Below, piece after piece: positions 6,839-15,494 of a stretch of 64,000 nucleotides of DNA (positions are counted from its first letter, which is position 1; every line of letters starts with the position of its first letter). Below the pieces are notes generated by a model. The model made no database searches, had not been told where the DNA came from, and saw only the letters and a list, made by a program, of their open reading frames with translations. Source of the stretch: Bradyrhizobium ivorense (GTDB lineage Bacteria; Pseudomonadota; Alphaproteobacteria; Rhizobiales; Xanthobacteraceae). The translations under genes were made by a program, and so were the position numbers. The DNA is taken from assembly GCF_900696085.1 (NCBI RefSeq), contig NZ_CAADFC020000016.1, forward strand, positions 496,001-560,000, written 5' to 3'.

Positions 6839-7594
6839 ATGGCCAACGCGACTATCAAATCCGCCCGTCGCGTCATCGAGATCATGGAGTTTTTTGACCG
6901 CAAGCGGCGGCCGATCGGTCTCAAGGAAATCTGCGACGGGCTCGGCTATCCCGTCTCGAGTGGCGCCGCCATGCTGAAGAGCCTGATGCTGCTCGGCTAT
7001 CTCGAATATGACAAGGCGAGCCGAACCTATCTGCCAACCATGCGGATCGCGGTGCTCGGCCGCTGGGTCGCCGATCAGCTGTTCAGCGAAGCCAGGATGC
7101 TGCCGCTGATGGAGGAGCTGCGCGAGCGGACCCGGGAAACCATCATTCTGGGAACCCAGAGCGAGATCCGGGCCCAGTACGTGCACGTGCTGCGGTCTCC
7201 CCAGCCGCTGAGCTATTCGGCCGAGCCGGGCTCGTTACGGCCGCTGACCAGATCGGGAGTCGGGCTGGTGCTGTTGAGCACCAAATCCGACCCTGAGATC
7301 GACACGCTGGTCTACCGCAGCAACTACGATGAACCAAATCGAAGCCGCCGGGTCGCGCTGAAGGACGTGATGGAAAAGGTGAGCGGCATCCGCAAGCAGG
7401 GCTACTTCTTTTCCTGTCACCTCTACACCGAAGGCGTCGGGGTGATCGCAATGCCGCTCCCGGCCGCGCCCTACAACCGGACATTCGTCGTCGCGCTCGG
7501 TGGGCCGGTCCGACGTCTGGAGAAGAACCTCGCCGCGAACCTGACGGCGATGCGCAAGGCGATCAGGACATTGCTGCCGCCGCAGATCACCTGA
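6839..7594 (+). CDS. IclR-family transcriptional regulator
   Basis: A 251-residue regulator. The N-terminal winged helix-turn-helix spans about residues 5-65 (IKSARRVIEIMEFFDR, PIGLKEICDGLGYPVSSGAAMLKSLMLLGYLEYD). The C-terminal effector-binding GAF-like domain of IclR proteins covers about 80-245 and includes RPLTRSGVGLVLLS and the late YTEGVGVIAMPLP segment. The start at 6839 follows GAGGCAGG. It sits between a divergent SHMT gene and a five-gene acyl-CoA operon, so it is the likely local regulator. The palindrome TTTCCA-N6-TGGAAA appears directly after this gene, upstream of the operon, and again before the transporter. The effector is unknown. Confidence 0.88.
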   Translation: MANATIKSARRVIEIMEFFDRKRRPIGLKEICDGLGYPVSSGAAMLKSLMLLGYLEYDKASRTYLPTMRIAVLGRWVADQLFSEARMLPLMEELRERTRETIILGTQSEIRAQYVHVLRSPQPLSYSAEPGSLRPLTRSGVGLVLLSTKSDPEIDTLVYRSNYDEPNRSRRVALKDVMEKVSGIRKQGYFFSCHLYTEGVGVIAMPLPAAPYNRTFVVALGGPVRRLEKNLAANLTAMRKAIRTLLPPQIT

Positions 7595-7599
7595 CGCGC

Positions 7600-7617
7600 T
7601 TTCCAGATATATGGAAA
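7600..7617. promoter_or_regulatory. perfect palindrome TTTCCA-N6-TGGAAA before the acyl-CoA dehydrogenase operon
   Basis: TTTCCA (7600-7605), GATATA, TGGAAA (7612-7617), starting 6 bp after the IclR stop codon and ending 99 bp before the first dehydrogenase start. The same sequence with different spacer bases recurs at 15380-15397. Candidate IclR operator. Confidence 0.6.
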
Positions 7618-7716
7618 TAGCTACCGGCACGTGAATCGGATTGCGACGCTGACGGTCCGCTTCTAATCGTGACCGAGGCCTGCCGCGCGCGGGTCCCCGC
7701 CACGCGGAAGGAGCCG

Positions 7717-8778
7717 ATGAACTTCGCTTGCAACGAGACCGACGACATCCTGTCGGAGACCATCGCACGGTTCGCCGCAGAGGAATTGCGCCCGAGGCTG
7801 CGCGAATTCGAAGCGGCCGGATCGGTCAGCCAGGACCTGCATACGCGCTTCGAAGCGCTCGGCTTTGTCGCCGTCGACCTACCGGAGGACCTCGGAGGGG
7901 CCGGGCTCGGCCTTACGACCCGCCTTCAGATCAATCGCCGGCTCGCCGAGGCTGATGCCGGCGCGGCGCTCGCGCTGGATCGTCTCGGCCCGGCCGCCTA
8001 CGTCATCGAGGCGTTCGGTGGCCGTGATCTCCTGAAGCGATATCTCGATCTCCTTGCGAAGCGTCCGGAGATGCGCGTGGCGCTGGTCATCGATCCCGAT
8101 GTGATTTCGGCGCCCAAAAGCTCGGTCCGCGGTGAAGCTGCATGGATCGCGTCCGGCTGCGCCGATGTGCTCGTCGGCCTCGGCCGTGCCGGCGCGTGGC
8201 TGCTGGAAAGCGGATTCGTGATCGAAGCCGTTCGCGGTGCGGCGTTGCATGCGGCAGGCAGCAGCCGCGTTCGCTATGATGGCCGACCCGCCCATGCATG
8301 GCACGATCCGAGCTCGGTAGCGCGGGCCCTGGCGAAGATCAGGCTGTATTATGCCGCACTGATCTGGGGCGTTGTCGCGGACGCCGCCGGCTTCTCGCGC
8401 CGCTATGCGCTCGATCGCGTGGCGTTCGGCAAACCCATCGCCCATCATCAGGCGCTCGCGTTCCTGATCGTTGACATGCACATCGTGGTCGAGCGCCTCG
8501 GGCTCCTCATCGAGGATGCCGCGCGACGGATCGATGCCGGCGAAGACGGCGCGGCTGACGCCGCCTCGGCCTTCATCGATGCGATCGAGGCGAGCCGCTT
8601 CGTCGGGCCGAACGCGGTGCAGATTCTCGGCGGCCATGGCTTCATGCGGGATTATCCGGTCGAGAAGGCGATGCGGGACTGTCGCGCGCTCGGATTGCTC
8701 GGCGGGGGCCTCGATGCCGCGCAGGATGATGCCGGCGCAGGGCTCGCGTCTGCCAAATCACAGGAGTTGGCGGCGTGA
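7717..8778 (+). CDS. acyl-CoA dehydrogenase-like protein, non-catalytic-type subunit
   Basis: A 353-residue flavoprotein-fold protein. The alpha-helical N-domain (ETIARFAAEELRPRLREFEA, DLPEDLGGAGLGLTTRLQINRRLAEADAGAAL) and the C-terminal helical domain (RVAFGKPIAHHQALAFLIVDMHIVVE, QILGGHGFMRDYPVEKAMRDCRAL) are recognisable. The middle beta-domain is degenerate: no 'MTEP.AGSD' FAD/substrate motif is seen. The C-terminus lacks the EGT..IQ segment that carries the catalytic Glu in short- and medium-chain enzymes. I infer it forms a heteromer with the next gene product. ATG 7717 follows GGAAGG. It overlaps the next gene by 4 bp (GTGA). Confidence 0.8.
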   Translation: MNFACNETDDILSETIARFAAEELRPRLREFEAAGSVSQDLHTRFEALGFVAVDLPEDLGGAGLGLTTRLQINRRLAEADAGAALALDRLGPAAYVIEAFGGRDLLKRYLDLLAKRPEMRVALVIDPDVISAPKSSVRGEAAWIASGCADVLVGLGRAGAWLLESGFVIEAVRGAALHAAGSSRVRYDGRPAHAWHDPSSVARALAKIRLYYAALIWGVVADAAGFSRRYALDRVAFGKPIAHHQALAFLIVDMHIVVERLGLLIEDAARRIDAGEDGAADAASAFIDAIEASRFVGPNAVQILGGHGFMRDYPVEKAMRDCRALGLLGGGLDAAQDDAGAGLASAKSQELAA

Positions 8779-9938
8779 GCGGCTTCAGTGCGGCGCTGTG
8801 CTGCCATGTCGAACGTGCCAGGGAGTGGGGACAGGCGGAGGTTCGCCCCGCCGGCCTTGAAGCCGACCGCAACGGCGCGCCGCTTTCGGCCGATCACCCC
8901 TATTTCGCTAGGTTCATCGCCTGGCGCCGCGCGCATCCTTTGCCCGCAGAGGATGACGCCATGCCCGAGGGCCATGCCGTCCGGATGGCTGTGCTCAACG
9001 AGGAGAACGCCTATTGGGACCGCGGCATGGGCGTCGCCGCGCCGGGCCCCGGTCTTCCCACGCCGCTCGTCGTCGCGATGGGCACGCCCGAGCAGCGCGA
9101 ACGCTTTCTTGCGCCGTTTCGGACCGCCAGCACGCCGCGTTGGGCAGCCTTCGCGCTGACCGAGCCCGGCGGCGGTTCGGACACCTCCGCCTTCCGGGCC
9201 CGCGCCATCCGCACCGATCGCGGTTACCTGCTGAACGGTTCGAAGTGCTTCATCGGCAATGCGGCGCGCGCCGACTGGGTGCTGGTTCAGGCCAATCTCG
9301 ATCCCGACAAGGGCAGAGCCGGCCAGCGCGCGTTCTTTGTCGAGCGCGGCACCCCTGGCATGACCGGGATCAAGATCGAGAACAAGATGGGCCTGCGCGC
9401 CTATGAATCGGTCTCGTTCATTCTCGAGCACTGCGAGGTGCCGCGCGAAAATCTGCTGGGCGGCGAGCAGCCCGCGCGCGGCTCCCGATCCGGCGCCTAT
9501 GGCGAAACGATGGGCGCGCTCAACACGACGCGGGTGGGGGTCGCCGCCAGCGCGGTCGGCCTTGCCCGCTGCGCCTATGACGAGACGCTGAGCTTCGCCA
9601 GGCGCTCGGGCGCGATCAGCTCGGCGCGAGTGCGAGACCGGCTCGCGGACATGCGGCGCAAGCTGCGCGCGGCCTGGCTGATGACGCTGCGCGCCGCCTG
9701 GAAGGCCGACCGGAAGATTCCCAACGTCGTCGACGCTTCGATGGCAAAGGTGTTTGCCGCCGAGACCGCGCACGAACTGGCCACCACCGGCATGGACATC
9801 ATCGGCCTGGAAGCGGGCGCTGGAGAGTGCCTGGTCGAAAAATTGTTCCGCGACGCCAAGGCGCTCAACATCGTCGAAGGGACCGGACAGATCCAGCGCA
9901 TCATCATTGCGCGCAACCTGGTGGGGCTGCCGCGCTGA
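8775..9938 (+). CDS. acyl-CoA dehydrogenase, catalytic-type subunit
   Basis: A 387-residue acyl-CoA dehydrogenase, which oxidises an acyl-CoA to the 2-enoyl-CoA using FAD. It shows FALTEPGGGSDTSAF and LNGSKCFIGNAARADWVLV in the middle domain (about residues 130-175), NKMGLRAYESVSF, and EGTGQIQRIIIARNLVG at the C-terminus (Glu near residue 368, the catalytic position in MCAD-type enzymes). It begins with GTG overlapping the preceding stop codon, so it is translationally coupled. Paired with the preceding degenerate paralog, it resembles the alpha2-beta2 heteromeric dehydrogenases known from steroid side-chain degradation; that parallel is inference. The substrate cannot be told from sequence. 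Confidence 0.85.
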   Translation: MSGFSAALCCHVERAREWGQAEVRPAGLEADRNGAPLSADHPYFARFIAWRRAHPLPAEDDAMPEGHAVRMAVLNEENAYWDRGMGVAAPGPGLPTPLVVAMGTPEQRERFLAPFRTASTPRWAAFALTEPGGGSDTSAFRARAIRTDRGYLLNGSKCFIGNAARADWVLVQANLDPDKGRAGQRAFFVERGTPGMTGIKIENKMGLRAYESVSFILEHCEVPRENLLGGEQPARGSRSGAYGETMGALNTTRVGVAASAVGLARCAYDETLSFARRSGAISSARVRDRLADMRRKLRAAWLMTLRAAWKADRKIPNVVDASMAKVFAAETAHELATTGMDIIGLEAGAGECLVEKLFRDAKALNIVEGTGQIQRIIIARNLVGLPR

Positions 9939-11422
9939 TGACCACGCCATCCCTCACACCGGCGCAGGACCATGCGCCCGCCGATGCCGGCGGCGCGGCG
10001 ATCGAGGCGTTTCTAAAGCCAAAATCCATTGCTTTGATCGGCGCTGCTCCTGCCGAGCAGCGAAGCATTCGCGGCGCGCTGATGCGCGTGCTGCGCCGCG
10101 GCGGCTTCGATGGCCGGATTGTTCCGGTCAATCCAAGTTACGCCGAGATCAACGGCACCCCCTGCTATCCGTCGATCGGCGCGGTTGGCTTTGCGGTCGA
10201 TCTTGCGGTGATTGCGATCCCCGCGGAGTTCGTTTGCGATGCGGCGGCAGAGTGCGCTGCGGCGGGCGTGCGCGCGGCGATCATCATCTCGTCCGGCTTC
10301 GCCGAGGAGAGCGCTGAAAAGGCGCATCTCCAGCTGCGTCTTTCCGAAGTCGCCCGCCGCACCGGCATGCGGATTTGCGGTCCGAATTGTGAGGGCTTCT
10401 ACAATCTTCTCGACGGCGTGGCGGCGACCTTCAGTGCCGCCGCCGAGCCCGCGGAGGCCGAGAACCAGGCGATCGTCGGTGCGGGACGAGTTGCCGTCGT
10501 CGCGCAAAGCGGCGGTCTCGGCTTTGCCATGCTCAATCGGGGCCGCGCCCTTGGGCTCGATTTCACCCATATCGTCACCACCGGAAACGAGTGCGATCTG
10601 ACCGCCGTCGATTTCATCGGCCATTTCGCCACCGATGCCGTCAGCAACGTCATCATCGCCTATCTTGAGGAGATTCGGGACGTTGCGGGATTTCGCCTCG
10701 CGGCCGAGCGCGCACGCGCATCCGGAAAGATGATCATTGTTATCAAGATCGGCCAATCGGAGCCGGGGCGCCGTGCCGCGCTCGCGCATACCGGCAGCAT
10801 CACCGGGGCTGCCGCCGATCTGGATGCCATGTTCGCCGATCTCGGCGTGCTCGTCGCCGTCGAGGCCGACGAGGCCGTTGCCGCTGCGCTGGCATTCGTC
10901 ACCAATCCGATATCTGCCGGCAGGCGCGTCGGCATCGTGACCACCGCGGGCGGCGCCGGCACCGTGCTTTGCGAGAGTCTAGCGGGAGCGGGCTTCGCCA
11001 TTCCTGCGTTGAGCGAACCGCTTCAATGCTTGCTTCGGCCGACGTTTCCCAACTATGGATCGGCGGCGAACCCTGTCGACGTGACGGCCCAGGGCATCTT
11101 CACCGGTGGCGCCATGCGCGCGCTCGAGGTGTTGCTGGACGGAGACGAGGTCGATCTCGTCGTCTTTGCAGCAACGCTGTCGGGCGAGCGCAGCATCTCG
11201 ATCGACATCGATGCCCTGCGCGAACTTGCGGCGCGTAGCGCGAAGCCGATTCTGATCTACAGCTACACCCTGCCATCCGGCTTTGCGCGCCAGGCGCTCA
11301 GGCGGGCCGGCTTGCCAGTCTTCGCGCACATCCGGGACCTGGTGGCGGCGGCGCACGCGCTGACCTTCGACAGGCGCCGCCGAGCGGGCCGCTTGGCCGA
11401 AACGGGATTGCATTCGTCATGA
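9938..11422 (+). CDS. NDP-forming acyl-CoA synthetase alpha-type protein (no ATP-grasp domain)
   Basis: A 494-residue protein with a CoA-binding Rossmann domain (about 20-150: KPKSIALIGAAP, PVNPSYAEINGTPCYPSI, ICGPNCEGFYN). It is followed by two succinyl-CoA-ligase-like flavodoxin domains (VAVVAQSGGLGFAML, VTTGNECDLTAVDF; VGIVTTAGGAGTVLCESL). ALAHTGSITGAAADLDAMF carries the His normally phosphorylated in ADP-forming acyl-CoA synthetases. Fused bacterial enzymes of this class are about 700 residues and end in an ATP-grasp domain, which is absent here and in the neighbouring genes. Either a separate beta subunit is elsewhere or the protein does something different, such as CoA transfer. The start overlaps the previous stop (TGATG). 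Confidence 0.8.
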   Translation: MTTPSLTPAQDHAPADAGGAAIEAFLKPKSIALIGAAPAEQRSIRGALMRVLRRGGFDGRIVPVNPSYAEINGTPCYPSIGAVGFAVDLAVIAIPAEFVCDAAAECAAAGVRAAIIISSGFAEESAEKAHLQLRLSEVARRTGMRICGPNCEGFYNLLDGVAATFSAAAEPAEAENQAIVGAGRVAVVAQSGGLGFAMLNRGRALGLDFTHIVTTGNECDLTAVDFIGHFATDAVSNVIIAYLEEIRDVAGFRLAAERARASGKMIIVIKIGQSEPGRRAALAHTGSITGAAADLDAMFADLGVLVAVEADEAVAAALAFVTNPISAGRRVGIVTTAGGAGTVLCESLAGAGFAIPALSEPLQCLLRPTFPNYGSAANPVDVTAQGIFTGGAMRALEVLLDGDEVDLVVFAATLSGERSISIDIDALRELAARSAKPILIYSYTLPSGFARQALRRAGLPVFAHIRDLVAAAHALTFDRRRRAGRLAETGLHSS

Positions 11423-12528
11423 TCAGCTTCGCGTTGACCGACGAGCAGAACCAGGTGCGCGACACGCTGACGGCGTTTGCGGAGAACGAACTGGCGCCCC
11501 GCGCGCGCAGCGCCGATCAGGCGCGAGGTGCACCAGCCGAGTTGCTCGATACCGCCTGGTCGCTGGGATTTACCGGCCTCTCCATCCCCGAGGGCTGCGG
11601 CGGCGGCGGAGCGCGGCGCTCGCATTTGACCGGCGCACTGATGCTCGAGGCCTTGGGCTACGGCTGTGCCGGCCTTGCCGGCGCGGCCTTGTCCTCCATG
11701 CTGTTCGTCAATCCGTTGATCGATCTCGGCTCCGAGGAGCAGAAGCTGCGCTACCTGCCGGCATTTTGCGGCGAGACACGGTGCGCGGCGAGCCTTGCCC
11801 TGCACGAGGCGGCGTCGGGCGTCGACCTCGCCGGAATGGCGACCCGCGCCGAACGCAGTGGAACAGGCTGGATCATGACCGGCGCCAAGCGCCTGGTTCC
11901 GATGGGCGAGGGCGCAAATCATCTGCTGGTGCTCGCGCGCGCCTCGCATGCGCCGGGACTGGCGGGAATCAGGGCGTTCATCGTCGGCACGGATGCCGCG
12001 GGCGTCACGATCACGCCCGAGCGCGGAACCATCGGGTTGACTGCGCTGGGTTTCGCACGGGTCGAATTTGCCGGCGTCCGGCTGGAGGGCGATGCCGTGC
12101 TGGGCGGCGGCGATGGCGCCGACATTCGTCCGCTGCTGGCGAGCCTGAGGATCGGCGGGGCGGCGCTCGCGACCGGGCTCGCGCGCGCGGTGACCGATTT
12201 CGCGATCCCCTATGCCAAGCAGCGCGTCGCTTTCGGCGAGCCGATTGCAAGGAAGCAGTCGATCGCCTTCATGCTCGCCGATATGCACATCGAATGTGAT
12301 GCGATGCGCTGGATGGTCTGGAAGGCGGCCGCCGAAGCCGACGCCGGACGTGACGCCACCAGGGCGAGCGTGCTTGCCCGGAACTACGTCAACCGGCACG
12401 CATTCAAGATCGCCGATGACGGTCTGCAGATTTTCGGCGGGCACGGCTATATCCGCGATCTTCCGCTGGAGATGTGGCTGCGCAACATGCGGATGCTGAC
12501 CATCCATGACGCGATCGCGGCAGCATAG
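11419..12528 (+). CDS. acyl-CoA dehydrogenase-like protein, non-catalytic-type subunit
   Basis: A 369-residue acyl-CoA dehydrogenase-fold protein. The N-domain reads MISFALTDEQNQVRDTLTAFAENELAPRAR and FTGLSIPEGCGGGGARRS. The middle domain is weak (CAASLALHEAASGVDL where MTEP..GSD would be expected, then WIMTGAKRLVPMGEGANHLLVLAR). The C-domain has KQRVAFGEPIARKQSIAFMLADMHIE and GGHGYIRDLPLEMWLRNMRMLTIHD. As in the first gene of the operon, the EGT..IQ catalytic segment is missing. It overlaps the synthetase gene by ATGA and is followed after 8 bp by a catalytic-type paralog, giving a second heteromer candidate. Confidence 0.82.
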   Translation: MISFALTDEQNQVRDTLTAFAENELAPRARSADQARGAPAELLDTAWSLGFTGLSIPEGCGGGGARRSHLTGALMLEALGYGCAGLAGAALSSMLFVNPLIDLGSEEQKLRYLPAFCGETRCAASLALHEAASGVDLAGMATRAERSGTGWIMTGAKRLVPMGEGANHLLVLARASHAPGLAGIRAFIVGTDAAGVTITPERGTIGLTALGFARVEFAGVRLEGDAVLGGGDGADIRPLLASLRIGGAALATGLARAVTDFAIPYAKQRVAFGEPIARKQSIAFMLADMHIECDAMRWMVWKAAAEADAGRDATRASVLARNYVNRHAFKIADDGLQIFGGHGYIRDLPLEMWLRNMRMLTIHDAIAAA

Positions 12529-12536
12529 GGGCCGAC

Positions 12537-13715
12537 ATGGTGGATTTCTCGCTTTCCGATCCAGATCGCGCCGTTCTCGATGGTGTCGCCGCCGAGGCGA
12601 AAGCCGGCGAAAAATACGCGCGTCACTATGACGACCATGAAGAAGAGGTTCTGCCGAAATCCTTTCCGGAAGCCTCCGGCTTCCCGCCCATCCAGCAACG
12701 CTTGCGCGGCCGATCCGGCCACGACACACCGATGCTCGTCCTGCAGGTGCTGATGCGGATCGAGCGCGAGGCTCATTGCGGGGTGCCGCTGCGTCAGCCG
12801 CCGACGGCGCTCGGCAATGCTGCGCTCGACGCCGCCGGGACCGCGGTCCAAAAGGCGCGCTGGGGACATCTGATGCTGGCGATGTCGATCACCGAGCCTG
12901 GTGCCGGCTCGGACACCAAGGCGATCCAGACCACCGCCAGGCTCGACGGTGACGCGTGGGTCCTCAACGGCGACAAGATCTTCGTCACCAATGGTGTCCG
13001 TTGCGACGGGACCATCGTCTGGGCGACCGTCGACAAGTCGGCTGGCCGCGGCGGCATCAAGTCCTTTCTGGTGATGAAGGGCACGCCCGGTTTTGAGCTT
13101 GTTCGCAAGGAAAGGAAGCTCGGTATTCGCGCCAGCGACACGGCCGCGTATGCGTTCCGGGATTGCCGCGTTCCGCGCGATCACCTGATCGGCGGGGACG
13201 AGAGCGTGCCACGGGGCGAGCGCGAAGGCTCGGCGTCCTACAAGGGCGTGCTCAAGACCTTCAATATGACGCGTCCGTTCGTTGCGGCCGGCGGCATCGG
13301 CAAGGCGTTAGGCGCCTTCCGGTTCGCGCGCGACAGGCTTGCCGAGGCAGGCATCGTGGTCGACGTCGACGAAGGCCCGACCTGCCGCAGCGCCGCCGCA
13401 CAGGCGCTGCTGGATATCGAGGCTGACATCGAGGCGGCGACCCTGACCGTGCTGAGAGCCGCCTGGCTCGCTTCTCAGGGGAAGCCGAACAATCTCGAAG
13501 CGTCGGTGGCAAAGGCCAAAGGCGGTGAGCTCTGCCGCAGCGGGCCCCAACGCGCCATGGAAGCGCTGGGTGCGATGAGCCTCAGCCATGACTATCCGAT
13601 CGAGCAGTATCTGCGGGATGGCCGCATCACGGACATCTATGAAGGCACCGGCCAGATCCAGCGCCTCGTGATTGCGCGCGAAATCCTCGGCTATTCGTCC
13701 GAGGAGCTTACCTGA
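12537..13715 (+). CDS. acyl-CoA dehydrogenase, catalytic-type subunit
   Basis: A 392-residue acyl-CoA dehydrogenase. Middle-domain motifs are MSITEPGAGSDTKAIQTTA and WVLNGDKIFVTNGVRCDGTIVWA. The C-domain holds AMGALSLS-like helices (ALGAMSLSHDYPIEQYLRDGRITDIYEGTGQIQR) with the catalytic-position Glu near residue 369 in YEGTGQIQ. The N-terminal domain is unusual, with charged HYDDHEEEVLPKSF near residue 30-45. It is the last gene of the five-gene run, separated by 8 bp from its partner. A strong hairpin follows at 13742. FAD-dependent; the physiological electron acceptor is presumably ETF, which is not encoded here. Confidence 0.85.
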   Translation: MVDFSLSDPDRAVLDGVAAEAKAGEKYARHYDDHEEEVLPKSFPEASGFPPIQQRLRGRSGHDTPMLVLQVLMRIEREAHCGVPLRQPPTALGNAALDAAGTAVQKARWGHLMLAMSITEPGAGSDTKAIQTTARLDGDAWVLNGDKIFVTNGVRCDGTIVWATVDKSAGRGGIKSFLVMKGTPGFELVRKERKLGIRASDTAAYAFRDCRVPRDHLIGGDESVPRGEREGSASYKGVLKTFNMTRPFVAAGGIGKALGAFRFARDRLAEAGIVVDVDEGPTCRSAAAQALLDIEADIEAATLTVLRAAWLASQGKPNNLEASVAKAKGGELCRSGPQRAMEALGAMSLSHDYPIEQYLRDGRITDIYEGTGQIQRLVIAREILGYSSEELT

Positions 13716-13741
13716 CGAAACCGGAAAGGCGCGAACGCCAG

Positions 13742-13763
13742 GGCCGCGCGCTCAGGCGCGGCC
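13742..13763. terminator. bidirectional hairpin between convergent genes
   Basis: GGCCGCGC (13742-13749), GCTCAG, GCGCGGCC (13756-13763): a perfect 8-bp stem. It overlaps the stop codon of the convergent transporter gene and lies 26 bp after the last dehydrogenase stop. No U-tract on either side, so strength is uncertain. Confidence 0.5.
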
Positions 13764-15212
13764 GATCCCGCTCCGTTGCTTCGCACCGTGACGGTCGCCA
13801 CCCTCAACGAACAGCAAGCCGATCGTGCCAATGCCGAGCAGCACCGCAACCGGAATGAGGCCGAGCGACTGTGAGTGAAAATAGGCCGTGAAGAGCCCGA
13901 TCATGGCGGGCGCCATCCAGGCGGTGGTCGAGGCCGTGACATGGAACAGGCCGAGGAAGGAGCCGAGACGCTCGGGCGGCACGATCTCGACGACCATGGC
14001 GCGGCCCGACGCGGTGGTCGCGACGGCGAACGCGGTCATCGACGAGGAAATCAAGAGAAATGCAAGCTCCGGCCAGCTGCGAAACACCGGGCCCGACCAC
14101 AATGGTGCATGCGCCACGAGATCGTACTGCCAGAAATAGAGCAGCCTGGTCGGCGTCGTGCCGAGCACCATCACCAGGAGCAGGATCGTGCAGCAGAGCT
14201 CGAGGATGAGCGCGCGACGCGTTCCCATCCGGGTATTCAGGACACCGGCAAGCAGCCCGCCGAGGCTCGCGAAGATGATCTTGACCACCGCGAAGGCCAG
14301 CAGGTCGAGCGCATGCCATCCCATCACGCCGGACGCGTAAATCCCCTCCAGCTTGATCAAGGTATAAAGGCCATCGCCGTAGATCGTCCGGGCAATCAGG
14401 AATTTGAGGATGTTGCGTTGCTGCGGCAGGCTTCGGATCAGGACCAGAACGTCTCTCAGGCCCGAACGAACCGCCGTGCCCAGCGTCTCGCGTGTCGGCG
14501 CAGCGTCGATGGCGAAGCGCAGCAGGCCCGTGAGCCCGACAAAGACAACGACCGCAATGAACGGTCCCAGCAACCGCTCCATGTCGTGATCGGCTTGCGA
14601 CAGGCCGAACAGCGGCTGGTCCGGCACGCCAAGCCCATGCAGTTTGCCCGGCAGCGCAAAGCCCCACAGCAGAAAGATCATGATGGCAACGGTGAAGAGA
14701 TTGGCGACGCCGAGGCTGATGCCGGAATAGCGGCCTGCGCGCCGGATGCCGACCGAAGGTCCCAGCATTGCGTTGTGCAGGATCTCGGCATAGGCGAACA
14801 GTAAGCCGAGCAAGGCCAGGATGCTGATGACGGTCGTTGCCGACAAGCCGCTGCGGTCCGGTTTCGCCCACCACAGGCTGATGAGGAGCGGGATCTCGAG
14901 CAGCACGAACACCGCGATCCAGGGCTTTCGCGGCCCCATGCGGTCCAGCGCCGCCCCGAGAAAGGGCACGGTCAATGCGGCAATCACGCCGGCAGCGACG
15001 GCAAAGCCGGCCAACAGGGCCTGCGCCATGACGGGGTCGCCAATCAACACCTTGGTGACGTAGGGCGTGAAGATATAGATCTTGATCAGCACGACATAGG
15101 GAACGCGGCCAACCTCATAGCCGATCCACGACCAGGTGCTGAGCGACAGGCTTTGCCCCTCGGCCGCCCTGGCAGCGACGAGGCGCGACGAAGCAAGCGT
15201 CTCTTCGGACAT
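13752..15212 (-). CDS. MFS transporter, UMF1/GPH-like
   Basis: A 486-residue membrane protein with about 12 hydrophobic segments. The first visible ones are GDPVMAQALLAGFAVAAGVIAAL and KPWIAVFVLLEIPLLISLWWA. The cytoplasmic loop motif ALDRMGPRKPW matches the conserved loop 2-3 of major-facilitator carriers. SWIGYEVGRVPYVVLIKIYIF near the start resembles the N-terminal region of the UMF1/Atg22-like and sugar:cation symporter groups. ATG 15212 follows GGGAGGA; the open frame continues upstream but without a better start. It is convergent with the acyl-CoA operon and carries the same palindrome about 170 bp upstream, so it probably imports (or exports) the compound handled by that operon. Substrate unknown. 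Confidence 0.8.
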   Translation of the reverse strand: MSEETLASSRLVAARAAEGQSLSLSTWSWIGYEVGRVPYVVLIKIYIFTPYVTKVLIGDPVMAQALLAGFAVAAGVIAALTVPFLGAALDRMGPRKPWIAVFVLLEIPLLISLWWAKPDRSGLSATTVISILALLGLLFAYAEILHNAMLGPSVGIRRAGRYSGISLGVANLFTVAIMIFLLWGFALPGKLHGLGVPDQPLFGLSQADHDMERLLGPFIAVVVFVGLTGLLRFAIDAAPTRETLGTAVRSGLRDVLVLIRSLPQQRNILKFLIARTIYGDGLYTLIKLEGIYASGVMGWHALDLLAFAVVKIIFASLGGLLAGVLNTRMGTRRALILELCCTILLLVMVLGTTPTRLLYFWQYDLVAHAPLWSGPVFRSWPELAFLLISSSMTAFAVATTASGRAMVVEIVPPERLGSFLGLFHVTASTTAWMAPAMIGLFTAYFHSQSLGLIPVAVLLGIGTIGLLFVEGGDRHGAKQRSGIGRA

Positions 15213-15376
15213 GCGGCGGACTCCTCCCGTGTGACCGGCATCCTTTGATGTCCGGCTGCGGCCGATCTTTCCTTGCCCAGCAATCGGAGGCCTGCCGACC
15301 GCGTTCTCTGCCGAGAGCAGTGGCCGAACCGTAGCGTCTTCAGCGCGCCAAGCACATCGGAGGACGTCGCGCCGAT

Positions 15377-15400
15377 GCATTTCCACATGCATGGAAATGC
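15377..15400. promoter_or_regulatory. perfect palindrome GCATTTCCA-N6-TGGAAATGC upstream of the transporter
   Basis: Nine-base perfect arms flank a 6-bp spacer (CATGCA). The core TTTCCA-N6-TGGAAA equals the site at 7600-7617. It lies in the divergent interval between the transporter (start 15212) and the gene at 15495, so it could control either or both. Confidence 0.6.
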
Positions 15401-15494
15401 CGGATCCGCGCGAGTCTGACAGGTTGTTTACCTGGAGAACTCGATTTCAGGCCTATGACCACGGCAGTCATTCAACCGACGTGACGGGTGCGAG

